NCBI GenBank assembly: GCA_027008665.1 | Contig: JALVEA010000137.1 | Location: forward strand, 1 to 12,682 | Reading direction: 5' to 3' | DNA length: 12,682 bases | From: Thiotrichaceae bacterium | GTDB taxonomy: Bacteria > Pseudomonadota > Gammaproteobacteria > Thiotrichales > Thiotrichaceae | In this document: positions 6,645-12,682 of the stretch, piece by piece | Numbering within the stretch: the stretch's first letter is position 1 | Layout of the letters: every line of letters starts with the position of its first letter | Notes under the pieces: model-generated | What the model was told of the DNA's origin: nothing | The model's database searches: none | What the model saw: only the letters and a program-made list of their open reading frames with translations | Position numbers and translations under genes: made by a program

Positions 6645-6851
6645 ATGAGTGATACAATTAAAATTGATGATAAGACTTATAATATAGCTGATTTATCTGA
6701 TGAAGCAAAAACACAGATTAATAATTTACAAATGGTAGACCAACAAATACGCCGTTTGCAACAAGAAGCAGCAGTGGCTCAAACGGCACGTATGGCCTAT
6801 GTTGCATCTTTGCAAACCTTATTACCAGAGGCTGTTGCTGAAAGTTCGTAA
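6645..6851 (+). CDS. DUF6447 family small helical protein
   Basis: 68 residues. It opens with a short beta-like segment (TIKIDDKTYNIADLSDEAK), followed by a long helix (about 20-60) with heptad-like hydrophobics and basic RRLQQE, probably a coiled coil. This pattern (IDGKxY...LSDEAK...QIxxLQ...ARxAY) resembles DUF6447, a family of unknown function. The start at 6645 is preferred over an in-frame ATG at 6588 because AAGGAGG lies at 6628-6634, and because the upstream extension would overlap the divergent promoter and lacks the family pattern. First gene of the plus-strand polysaccharide operon, 64 bases before gmd. It could be a small regulator or scaffold; this is not determined. Confidence 0.8.
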   Translation: MSDTIKIDDKTYNIADLSDEAKTQINNLQMVDQQIRRLQQEAAVAQTARMAYVASLQTLLPEAVAESS

Positions 6852-6859
6852 GAAAAAAA

Positions 6860-6882
6860 GGGAGGAGAGCGTATTTCCTCCC
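6860..6882 (-). terminator. Terminator-like hairpin oriented to the minus strand
   Basis: GGGAGGA (6860-6866) and TCCTCCC (6876-6882) form a perfect 7-bp GC-rich stem with a 9-base loop. On the minus strand the stem is followed directly by TTTTTTTC, a textbook intrinsic terminator; on the plus strand there is no T run (GCAAAAAT follows). It lies between the DUF6447 gene and gmd, where no minus-strand gene ends. It may block antisense transcription or act as an mRNA processing or stability hairpin in the plus transcript. Confidence 0.5.
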
Positions 6883-6915
6883 GCAAAAATATTATAAATA
6901 CATTAAGAGATATCA

Positions 6916-7959
6916 ATGTCAAAAGTAGCGCTTATAACAGGAATTACAGGTCAGGATGGTGCTTATCTTGCTCGATTATTATTAGATAAAAATTATACTG
7001 TTTATGGTGCTTATCGTCGCTCTAGTACCAATAAAGAACGTTTTTGGCGTATAGAGGCATTAAAGGTTAATCAGCATGCTGATTTTCACTTAGTTGAATA
7101 TGATCTAACGGATATGGGTGCGGCGATTCGTTTATTGCAAAAAGTAAAACCAGATGAAGTTTATAATCTGGCAGCTCAAAGTTTTGTTGCTGTGTCTTTT
7201 GAGCAACCTGTTACCACGGCGGAAATTAACGCTATTGGGCCGTTGAATCTGCTTGAGGCGATTCGCTTAGTGGATGTAAATATTAAATTCTACCAAGCCT
7301 CGACCTCAGAAATGTTTGGTAAGGTTCAAGAAATACCACAAACAGAGCAAACCCCCTTATACCCTCGCAGTCCCTATGGTGTTGCCAAAGTTTTTGCACA
7401 TTGGATGACAATTAATTATCAAGAATCCTATGGCATCTTTGCAACCAGCGGTATTTTGTTTAATCATGAATCCCCATTACGAGGCAGTGAGTTTGTTACC
7501 CGCAAAATAACGCAGGCAGTAGCGAATATTTATTTAGGTAAGCAAGAAAAAGTTGAATTAGGAAACCTAGAAGCTAAGCGCGATTGGGGTTATGCAGGAG
7601 AATATGTTGAAGGTATGTGGCGAATGCTACAGGTTGATAAACCCCGTTCCTATATTCTTGCAACAGGACGAACCAAAAAAGTAAGAGATTTTGTTGAAAT
7701 GGCGTTTAAAGCGGTGGATATTAAAATTCAATGGCAAGGAAAGGGCGTTAATGAAGTTGGACTTGATAGCAAAACAGGCAAAGTACGGGTGAGTATTAAT
7801 CCTGATTTTTATCGTCCTGCAGAAATAGATCTCTTAATTGGTAGTCCTAAAAAGGCAGAAAAATATTTGGGATGGAAGCCAAAAACAACGCTGGAACAAC
7901 TTTGTAAAATGATGGTAGATGCAGATCTAAAGCGGAGTCAATCAGCTCAGATAAACTGA
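6916..7959 (+). CDS. gmd: GDP-mannose 4,6-dehydratase
   Basis: 347 residues, normal family length. It converts GDP-D-mannose to GDP-4-keto-6-deoxy-D-mannose, the precursor of GDP-linked fucose, rhamnose, colitose and perosamine. It is an extended short-chain dehydrogenase with the GxxGxxG nucleotide loop TGITGQDG (8-15), YRRSS (33-37) for NADP binding, the catalytic set T130, E132, Y154 and K158 (STSEMFG, YGVAK), NHESPLRG (183-190) and the conserved RDWGYAGEYVEGMW stretch (222-235). A weak AAGAGA ribosome site precedes the ATG. It is followed after 13 bases by a glycosyltransferase gene. No partner enzyme that would finish the sugar (Rmd, Fcl/WcaG, Per) is in the window; it may lie further downstream. 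Confidence 0.97.
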   Translation: MSKVALITGITGQDGAYLARLLLDKNYTVYGAYRRSSTNKERFWRIEALKVNQHADFHLVEYDLTDMGAAIRLLQKVKPDEVYNLAAQSFVAVSFEQPVTTAEINAIGPLNLLEAIRLVDVNIKFYQASTSEMFGKVQEIPQTEQTPLYPRSPYGVAKVFAHWMTINYQESYGIFATSGILFNHESPLRGSEFVTRKITQAVANIYLGKQEKVELGNLEAKRDWGYAGEYVEGMWRMLQVDKPRSYILATGRTKKVRDFVEMAFKAVDIKIQWQGKGVNEVGLDSKTGKVRVSINPDFYRPAEIDLLIGSPKKAEKYLGWKPKTTLEQLCKMMVDADLKRSQSAQIN

Positions 7960-7972
7960 AAACACGCTCATT

Positions 7973-9196
7973 ATGATTTATATTGATTGCTCTAATACCT
8001 ATCAAAGAAATTTTTCAGGTGGCATCTCAAGAGTGGTTAAAGAAATCACAATGAATCTCACACAACTCGCTCCTGATGAAGTGAAGCTGGTCATTTATGC
8101 TAAAAAAGACTATTACCAATTTCCTATTTCCTTACAATTTGAGTCGGTTAAATCATCTTTATCGACTAAGCTAGGGCGTTTTGAAAAATCTAATCGTGGT
8201 GCAAAATTAAAATATAAAATAACGGCTATTCCTATTCTCTATTGGCTATTGCAATACCTTAGAAGTCATCATGTTAAATATAAACATTTACAAAAAATAA
8301 GCTTAGAAAAAGGGGATAAGCTGTTATTAGCAGATTCAAATTGGCTTTCACCTGCAAAGAAAAAAGCATTATTATCAATTAAACAAAAAGGGGTGAAAAT
8401 CATTTATTTGATCTATGATTTAATTCCCCTAAAGCGACCTGATTTTTTTCATCAAGCACATATAACAACATTTCAACAACATATTGAAAATTCACTCCAA
8501 TTCGCCTGTGGCTACATCACGATTTCAGAAAGTATTGCCAATGAACTGAAACAATTATTACAAAAAAAGAATAAATCCCATCTACAGCTTAACTATTTTT
8601 ATTTAGGGGCTAATATTCTCCCACAAAAACAAACACTAGCAGAAAAACCACGTCGTACCATTCAAGATTTTTTCTCGACAAAAGACCCTATTTATCTCAC
8701 TGTTTCAACCATAGAACCAAGAAAGAACCATGCCTTTTTATTGAAAATATTCGATAAACTCTGGACACAAGGTTTCAAAGGTAAGCTTTGCCTTGTCGGT
8801 CGTTCAGGCTGGCTAACTGAAGAACTACAAACAAAACTTTTAAAACATGCTCAATTCAATAAAAAACTTATCTGGTGGCAGGATATTAGCGATAATGAAT
8901 TACAATTTATTTACCAACAAGCAAGCGTTTTATTATCTCCCACATTAGAAGAAGGTTTTGGTTTACCGATTGTTGAGGCATTGCAAAATAATCTACCCGT
9001 TATTGCCAGTGATATTCCAACTCATCAAGAAATTTCCAAAGGACAGGCAACCTTAATGACAGTCAATGACACCCAAGCATGGCAAAAAGCAATTTTAGAT
9101 CATGCTAAGCGAGAGAAGCGGGTATTAAATTATCAATGGATAACATGGAAAGAATCGAGTCAACTATTGCTTCAACAAATAAAATCAATGGAGTAA
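7973..9196 (+). CDS. GT4 family glycosyltransferase
   Basis: 407 residues with a GT-B fold. The N-terminal half contains the early GGISRV acceptor-side loop (16-21) and the LIYDLIPLKRPDFF stretch (146-159). The C-terminal donor domain begins about 239 with YLTVSTIEPRKNH (R250/K251 contact the phosphates) and has the E-x7-E motif in EEGFGLPIVEAL (326-337). It resembles the retaining mannosyl/rhamnosyltransferases of O-antigen loci. Because gmd is adjacent, a GDP-6-deoxyhexose or GDP-mannose donor is plausible but not shown. No signal peptide or clear membrane helix is visible; it should work at the cytoplasmic face of the inner membrane. Ends four bases before the permease gene. Confidence 0.94.
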   Translation: MIYIDCSNTYQRNFSGGISRVVKEITMNLTQLAPDEVKLVIYAKKDYYQFPISLQFESVKSSLSTKLGRFEKSNRGAKLKYKITAIPILYWLLQYLRSHHVKYKHLQKISLEKGDKLLLADSNWLSPAKKKALLSIKQKGVKIIYLIYDLIPLKRPDFFHQAHITTFQQHIENSLQFACGYITISESIANELKQLLQKKNKSHLQLNYFYLGANILPQKQTLAEKPRRTIQDFFSTKDPIYLTVSTIEPRKNHAFLLKIFDKLWTQGFKGKLCLVGRSGWLTEELQTKLLKHAQFNKKLIWWQDISDNELQFIYQQASVLLSPTLEEGFGLPIVEALQNNLPVIASDIPTHQEISKGQATLMTVNDTQAWQKAILDHAKREKRVLNYQWITWKESSQLLLQQIKSME

Positions 9197-9200
9197 AGCG

Positions 9201-10001
9201 ATGCCAGTTTTTATTGTCAAGTTATGGAAACACAGATATTACAGCTATGCACTGCTTAAAAATGAGCTAAAAGGTCGTTATACTCGTAGCTATTTAGGGA
9301 TTTTATGGCTTATTATCCAGCCATTAATTCAAGTCGCTGTTTATGCTTTTATTTTTTCCACCGTGTTTTTAGCAAGACTTCCTGGTATGAGTCAAACACC
9401 AGGGGCTTATGCCATTTACCTATTAGCAGGGATTGCGGCATGGACACTCTTATCAGAAATTATCACCCGTAACACTACTGTGTTTACCCGCCATGCTAAT
9501 CTTATTAAAAAATACCCTGTGCCAAAGATAAGCTTATTTATTGCTGCCACAGGCGAGGCTTTATTTAATAATTTGATTTTATTAATTCTTGTGATCATCC
9601 TATCGCTTATTTTAAATCCATTGTTTCAGGTAAGCACCTTGATCTATTTACTACCTGTTTTTTTCTTGATTGTACTATTAGCATTCAGTCTAGGGGTGCT
9701 ATTGGCGACATTGAATGTCTTTATTCGTGATATTGAACAAGCGGTTAGCGTTGTTTTACAACTTCTTTTTTGGCTTACCCCTATTGTTTATACTTTGAAT
9801 GTATTGCCTGAAAAATATCAGATTCTTATTCATCTAAATCCCGCCAGTGCCTTTGCTGGAGCTTATCAAAATATCTTTGTTTATAATCATGCACCTGATT
9901 GGAACGCATTACTTTATCCTCTCCTCTTATCACTGCTTATTATTATGATTGTGAATATTATCTACAATAAAGCCAAGCATGAATTGGTGGATGTTTTATG
10001 A
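9201..10001 (+). CDS. wzm: Polysaccharide ABC transporter permease (Wzm-type)
   Basis: 266 residues with about six membrane segments (roughly 34-57, 70-88, 111-138, 145-173, 180-200 and 233-255) after an N-terminal amphipathic cytoplasmic region (LKNELKGRYTRSYLGILW) typical of the ABC-2 permeases that move polysaccharides. With Wzt it forms the inner-membrane exporter for undecaprenyl-linked O-antigen or lipid-linked capsule. GGAG lies 7 bases upstream of the start. Its last four bases, ATGA, are shared with the start of the ATPase gene, which couples translation of the two subunits. The length matches family members. Confidence 0.95.
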   Translation: MPVFIVKLWKHRYYSYALLKNELKGRYTRSYLGILWLIIQPLIQVAVYAFIFSTVFLARLPGMSQTPGAYAIYLLAGIAAWTLLSEIITRNTTVFTRHANLIKKYPVPKISLFIAATGEALFNNLILLILVIILSLILNPLFQVSTLIYLLPVFFLIVLLAFSLGVLLATLNVFIRDIEQAVSVVLQLLFWLTPIVYTLNVLPEKYQILIHLNPASAFAGAYQNIFVYNHAPDWNALLYPLLLSLLIIMIVNIIYNKAKHELVDVL

Positions 10002-11221
10002 AAAAAGATGAAGTTTTGCAGATTCTAAATCTCGGCAAGAGTTACCATCAATATGCAGGTGAATATCAGCGCATACGTCACTGGTTTGGTCTATCTGCAA
10101 ACTATCAACAACATTGGGTTTTAAAAAATCTCTCTTTAACCCTTAAAAAAGGGGAGGCATTAGGCGTTGTAGGGGCCAATGGTGCAGGAAAAAGTACCTT
10201 ATTAAAATTGATTACAGGTATAACAACCCCGACGACAGGAAAGATTATTTCTTATGGAAGCATTGCCGCTATTTTAGAATTAAGTATTGGTTTTAATCCT
10301 GATTTTACAGGTTTACAAAATGTTATTCATTTACTGTCATTAATGGGGCATACAAAAGAGGAAATTGAACAAGTCATCCCTGAAATTGAAAACTTCGCCA
10401 ATATTAAAGACTATTTTCATCAGCCATTACGTGTTTATTCCAGTGGAATGCAAGTAAGATTAGCCTTTGCAACTGCGACCGCCTTTCGCCCTGATTTATT
10501 AATTATTGATGAAGCATTAGCAGTGGGTGATGCGAGTTTTCAAGCAAAATGCTTTCGACGCATTAACCATTATCAGCAACAAGGCACCACTTTATTATTA
10601 GTCTCGCACGATCTAAATCAAATCAAAAAGACCTGCAATAGAGCCATTGTGATTAATGAAGGACATCTTGTTTTTGATGGTCATCCCGAACAGGCCTGTG
10701 ATTATTATTATGCAACATTAGCTGATGTGATTGAAACCGAACAAAAAACAGATCAAAGCAGTGCTAATTTTTCCTGCGGAATTGGAGAGGTTGAAATCAC
10801 ATCGGCCTATCTTAGTGTTAATGATCAAAAAACAAGGCAAATCGAGACAAGTCAACGTTTTAGCATTCATATCAAAGCAAAAGCAAATAAAAAAAGTGAT
10901 AATCTCTGCCTTGGTTATATGATAAGAGATAAAAATGGCGTGGATCTTTTTGGCAGTAATACCGCCATGCAAGGACTTAAACTACATCTAAAAAAAGACC
11001 AAGAAAAAGAACTTCGCTTTTCTTTAACCAATAATCTAGGAGCAGGGGATTATTTTTTAACATTTGCAATCCACGATGAAAAAAATCACCTTGCCAATGT
11101 ACAGCAATGGTCAAGTAATATGTTATCCTTCAGCGTCACCCAAAAAGGTAATTCAACATGGGTTGGCGATATTTATATGTCTTCACCCTCGGTAGAGTTG
11201 CTATCTAAAGGAGCAGAATGA
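9998..11221 (+). CDS. wzt: Polysaccharide ABC transporter ATP-binding protein (Wzt-type) with C-terminal glycan-recognition domain
   Basis: 407 residues. The nucleotide-binding domain (about 1-240) has Walker A GANGAGKST (59-67), the YSSGMQVRL signature (147-155), Walker B LLIIDEA (167-173) and the H-loop histidine H204 (LVSHD). After a polar linker (~240-258), residues ~260-385 form a Wzt C-terminal-type beta-sandwich (VEITSAYLSVND..., GYMIRDKNGVDLFGSNT, GDYFLTFAIHD). In characterised O-antigen systems such a domain recognises the modified non-reducing end of the finished chain before export. Presence of the domain therefore points to a chain with a terminal cap or modification. It overlaps wzm and the next gene through ATGA junctions at both ends. 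Confidence 0.96.
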   Translation: MKKDEVLQILNLGKSYHQYAGEYQRIRHWFGLSANYQQHWVLKNLSLTLKKGEALGVVGANGAGKSTLLKLITGITTPTTGKIISYGSIAAILELSIGFNPDFTGLQNVIHLLSLMGHTKEEIEQVIPEIENFANIKDYFHQPLRVYSSGMQVRLAFATATAFRPDLLIIDEALAVGDASFQAKCFRRINHYQQQGTTLLLVSHDLNQIKKTCNRAIVINEGHLVFDGHPEQACDYYYATLADVIETEQKTDQSSANFSCGIGEVEITSAYLSVNDQKTRQIETSQRFSIHIKAKANKKSDNLCLGYMIRDKNGVDLFGSNTAMQGLKLHLKKDQEKELRFSLTNNLGAGDYFLTFAIHDEKNHLANVQQWSSNMLSFSVTQKGNSTWVGDIYMSSPSVELLSKGAE

Positions 11222-11601
11222 AAGCCTTTCTATTTAAAGTATATCAACGTATTCGACATATCCCTGTTGTGGGTACTCTGGCAAAAATAGCCGTTCCTTA
11301 TGTTAAAAAATTAGTTTTTTCAACTCCTAATAATCACTCTGCAACACAATTATTAGATATGCAATCGGCGGCTATATCAGGTTTACAACAATACACAGAA
11401 ACACTCGCACAACGGTTAGAACAACTAGAAAAAAAACAATTAGACAATAAAAGCACAGCCATTAAAAGCGAATTAACCGCTGAAAAACTAAAACAACAAT
11501 TAGTTGAATTAGGCTTTGAAGAGATACAAATCACTTTGCCAGATAAAAAAGAAGACCGTTTGCTAAAAATGAAAGTACAAGCCACTATAAGCGATAGGTA
11601 A
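11218..11601 (+). CDS. Unrecognised small coiled-coil protein in the export operon
   Basis: 127 residues; I do not recognise a family. Residues 1-34 are basic and amphipathic to hydrophobic (VYQRIRHIPVVGTLAKIAVP), like a monotopic membrane-binding helix and resembling the N-termini of some envelope glycosyltransferases and methyltransferases. Residues ~43-98 are a predicted coiled coil rich in Gln, Leu and Glu (LAQRLEQLEKKQ, KLKQQLVELG). A short beta-like tail follows (IQITLPDKKEDRLLKMKVQA). The start overlaps the wzt stop (ATGA), with AAGGAG just upstream, and the next gene starts 7 bases after the stop, so it is firmly embedded in the operon. A scaffold or chain-length role is possible but speculative. 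Confidence 0.75.
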   Translation: MKAFLFKVYQRIRHIPVVGTLAKIAVPYVKKLVFSTPNNHSATQLLDMQSAAISGLQQYTETLAQRLEQLEKKQLDNKSTAIKSELTAEKLKQQLVELGFEEIQITLPDKKEDRLLKMKVQATISDR

Positions 11602-11608
11602 GACAAGC

Positions 11609-12682
11609 GTGAACTTAACTTTTAGTGTTGTTATTAACACCTATAATCGCATGAGCTGTTTACCTGATGCACTCGCCTCTTTGTATCAACAGCGTTACCC
11701 TTATTTTGAAGTCATTGTTGTAAATGGACCTAGCACTGATGGCACTGAAGCATGGCTAAAAAAACATGCAACAGATTGTAAACTTGGTCATTGTTCTGAA
11801 ACCAACTTATCCAAATCAAGAAATATAGGCATTAAATTAGCAGATGGTGATGTTGTTTGCTTTATGGATGATGATGCAATCCCAGAACCAAACTGGTTAG
11901 AAGAGCTTGCCAAAGCCTATGAAGATGAAAAGGTCGTTGCCGCAGGTGGTTTTGTACGTGACAACGATGGAGTCAACTTTCAAGCACGTTATATGTATTA
12001 TGACCGTGATGCCAATCCCTTTTTAGATGTTGGAGAAAAGACAGGAAAATGGAAGCCAGGCGCGCATAGTTTTCGCGGCATGATGGGAACTAACACCTCC
12101 TTTCGTCGTAGTGCATTACTAGAGGCGGGAGGGTTTGATGAAGAGTTTGCCTATTATCTGGATGAAACGGATGTCTTAGTCCGCCTAATGGATAAAGGAG
12201 GGCAGATGAGTATTCGCCCTCTTGCAGAAGTACATCATAAATATGCCCCTAGTCATATTCGTACAAAAAAACGCACCCCTAGCGTGGGTTCTTATAGAAT
12301 TATCCTAAGAAGCATTGCTTATTACTGTATTCAAGTAAATAGAAACCTACGCCCCTTGGCAAAAACCTTCACTATTATTGGTGAAAAGAAAAAAGAATTT
12401 CAAGGTTATGCAAGAACCTTATTTGCAGATAAAAATATAGAGAAAACATTGCATGATACCCTATTGCAAGAAGTAGAAGAGGGAATAGAAGAAGGGATTA
12501 GAGATGCCTTTGCTCACCCACAACGTCAATTAATCTCTGCTTTTTCTCCGCCGAATGATTTTAAAACCTATCCACCTAGATTACCCGTTAATAAGCGTTT
12601 AAGATTATGTCTAATTAGCCCCGATTATCCACCCGATGAATGTGGTGGCATTGCCGTGTTTATGCATCATCTTGCGGAAGAA
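11609..12682 (+). CDS. GT2-GT4 fusion glycosyltransferase, 3' end beyond the window
   Basis: The frame is open for 358 codons from GTG 11609 to the right edge. An in-frame stop at 11588 excludes earlier starts, and the short lead into FSVVINTYNR fits GT2 N-termini. Residues ~5-215 are a GT-A domain: NTYNR (10-14), the metal-binding DDD (87-89 in FMDDDA), GTNTSFRRSALLEAGGFDE (160-178) and the acceptor-side DETDV (185-189). A helical linker follows (~225-325). At 330-358 a second enzyme begins with LISPDYPPDECGGIAVF, the characteristic N-terminus of a GT4 GT-B domain. The complete protein is probably 700 residues or more and adds two linkages of the exported glycan. Donor sugars cannot be read from the sequence. 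Confidence 0.92.
   Translation, partial: MNLTFSVVINTYNRMSCLPDALASLYQQRYPYFEVIVVNGPSTDGTEAWLKKHATDCKLGHCSETNLSKSRNIGIKLADGDVVCFMDDDAIPEPNWLEELAKAYEDEKVVAAGGFVRDNDGVNFQARYMYYDRDANPFLDVGEKTGKWKPGAHSFRGMMGTNTSFRRSALLEAGGFDEEFAYYLDETDVLVRLMDKGGQMSIRPLAEVHHKYAPSHIRTKKRTPSVGSYRIILRSIAYYCIQVNRNLRPLAKTFTIIGEKKKEFQGYARTLFADKNIEKTLHDTLLQEVEEGIEEGIRDAFAHPQRQLISAFSPPNDFKTYPPRLPVNKRLRLCLISPDYPPDECGGIAVFMHHLAEE

Noticed and set aside
6586..6657. 24-residue N-terminal extension of the SGNH hydrolase
   Set aside because: It would overlap the ribosome site and first codons of the divergent gene; the ATG at 6585 already gives a complete membrane anchor.
6586..6915. JUMPstart/ops antitermination element ahead of the polysaccharide operon
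   Set aside because: I looked for a GGCGGTAG-type core upstream of the DUF6447 gene and gmd and found none; the GGGAGGAGAGCG stretch is part of a hairpin and does not match.
9416..9598. 60-codon minus-strand open frame inside wzm
   Set aside because: Antisense shadow of a permease gene with continuous membrane segments.
10718..10972. Overlapping open frames on both strands inside the 3' part of wzt
   Set aside because: Both lie in a region where the Wzt frame is intact and encodes its C-terminal domain; AT-rich composition makes chance frames common.
11334..11606. 90-codon minus-strand open frame opposite the coiled-coil gene
   Set aside because: Its Ser/Cys/Phe-rich translation is the expected reverse image of Gln/Glu/Lys-rich coding sequence; the plus-strand gene has a ribosome site and ATGA coupling.

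Overview
The window looks like chromosomal DNA of a low-GC gammaproteobacterium. The gene complement (a pyrophosphate-type phosphofructokinase, an ABC-transporter-dependent polysaccharide locus, and a carbamoyltransferase with SxtJ and DUF5989 partners) would suit a sulfur-oxidising Thiotrichales/Beggiatoa-like bacterium or a methylotroph. That placement is an inference from gene content and base composition. No rRNA or other marker gene is present to confirm it.

Layout. (1) 1-947, minus strand: the first 315 codons of a PPi-dependent 6-phosphofructokinase, truncated by the window edge, with a candidate promoter and a structured leader upstream. (2) 1228-2940, minus: a secreted multidomain protein (signal peptide, DUF4214 repeats, two carboxypeptidase-regulatory-like beta domains, YfaP/DUF2135-like domain), followed by a strong hairpin. 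(3) 3129-6585, minus: a compact four-gene operon encoding a membrane-anchored SGNH/GDSL hydrolase, a NodU/CmcH-type O-carbamoyltransferase, an SxtJ-family membrane protein and a 50-residue DUF5989 membrane protein. (4) 6645-12682, plus: a divergent polysaccharide assembly and export operon encoding a DUF6447 small helical protein, GDP-mannose 4,6-dehydratase, a GT4 glycosyltransferase, the Wzm permease, the Wzt ATPase with a C-terminal glycan-binding-type domain, an unrecognised coiled-coil protein, and the start of a GT2-GT4 fusion glycosyltransferase that runs off the window.

How it fits together. Gmd makes GDP-4-keto-6-deoxymannose, the precursor of GDP-6-deoxyhexoses. The glycosyltransferases build a chain on a lipid carrier, and Wzm/Wzt exports it across the inner membrane as an O-antigen or capsule-like polysaccharide. 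The divergent operon probably carbamoylates, and perhaps trims or de-esterifies, sugars of that polysaccharide. The gene content of that operon closely parallels the sxtI-sxtJ-sxtK-sxtL block of cyanobacterial saxitoxin clusters (carbamoyltransferase, two small unknowns, GDSL lipase). This suggests a general carbamoylation module that toxin clusters may have borrowed, and it is the most interesting feature of the window. There are no tRNA or rRNA genes, transposases, integrases or CRISPR arrays, and no gene-free stretch exceeds about 280 bases.
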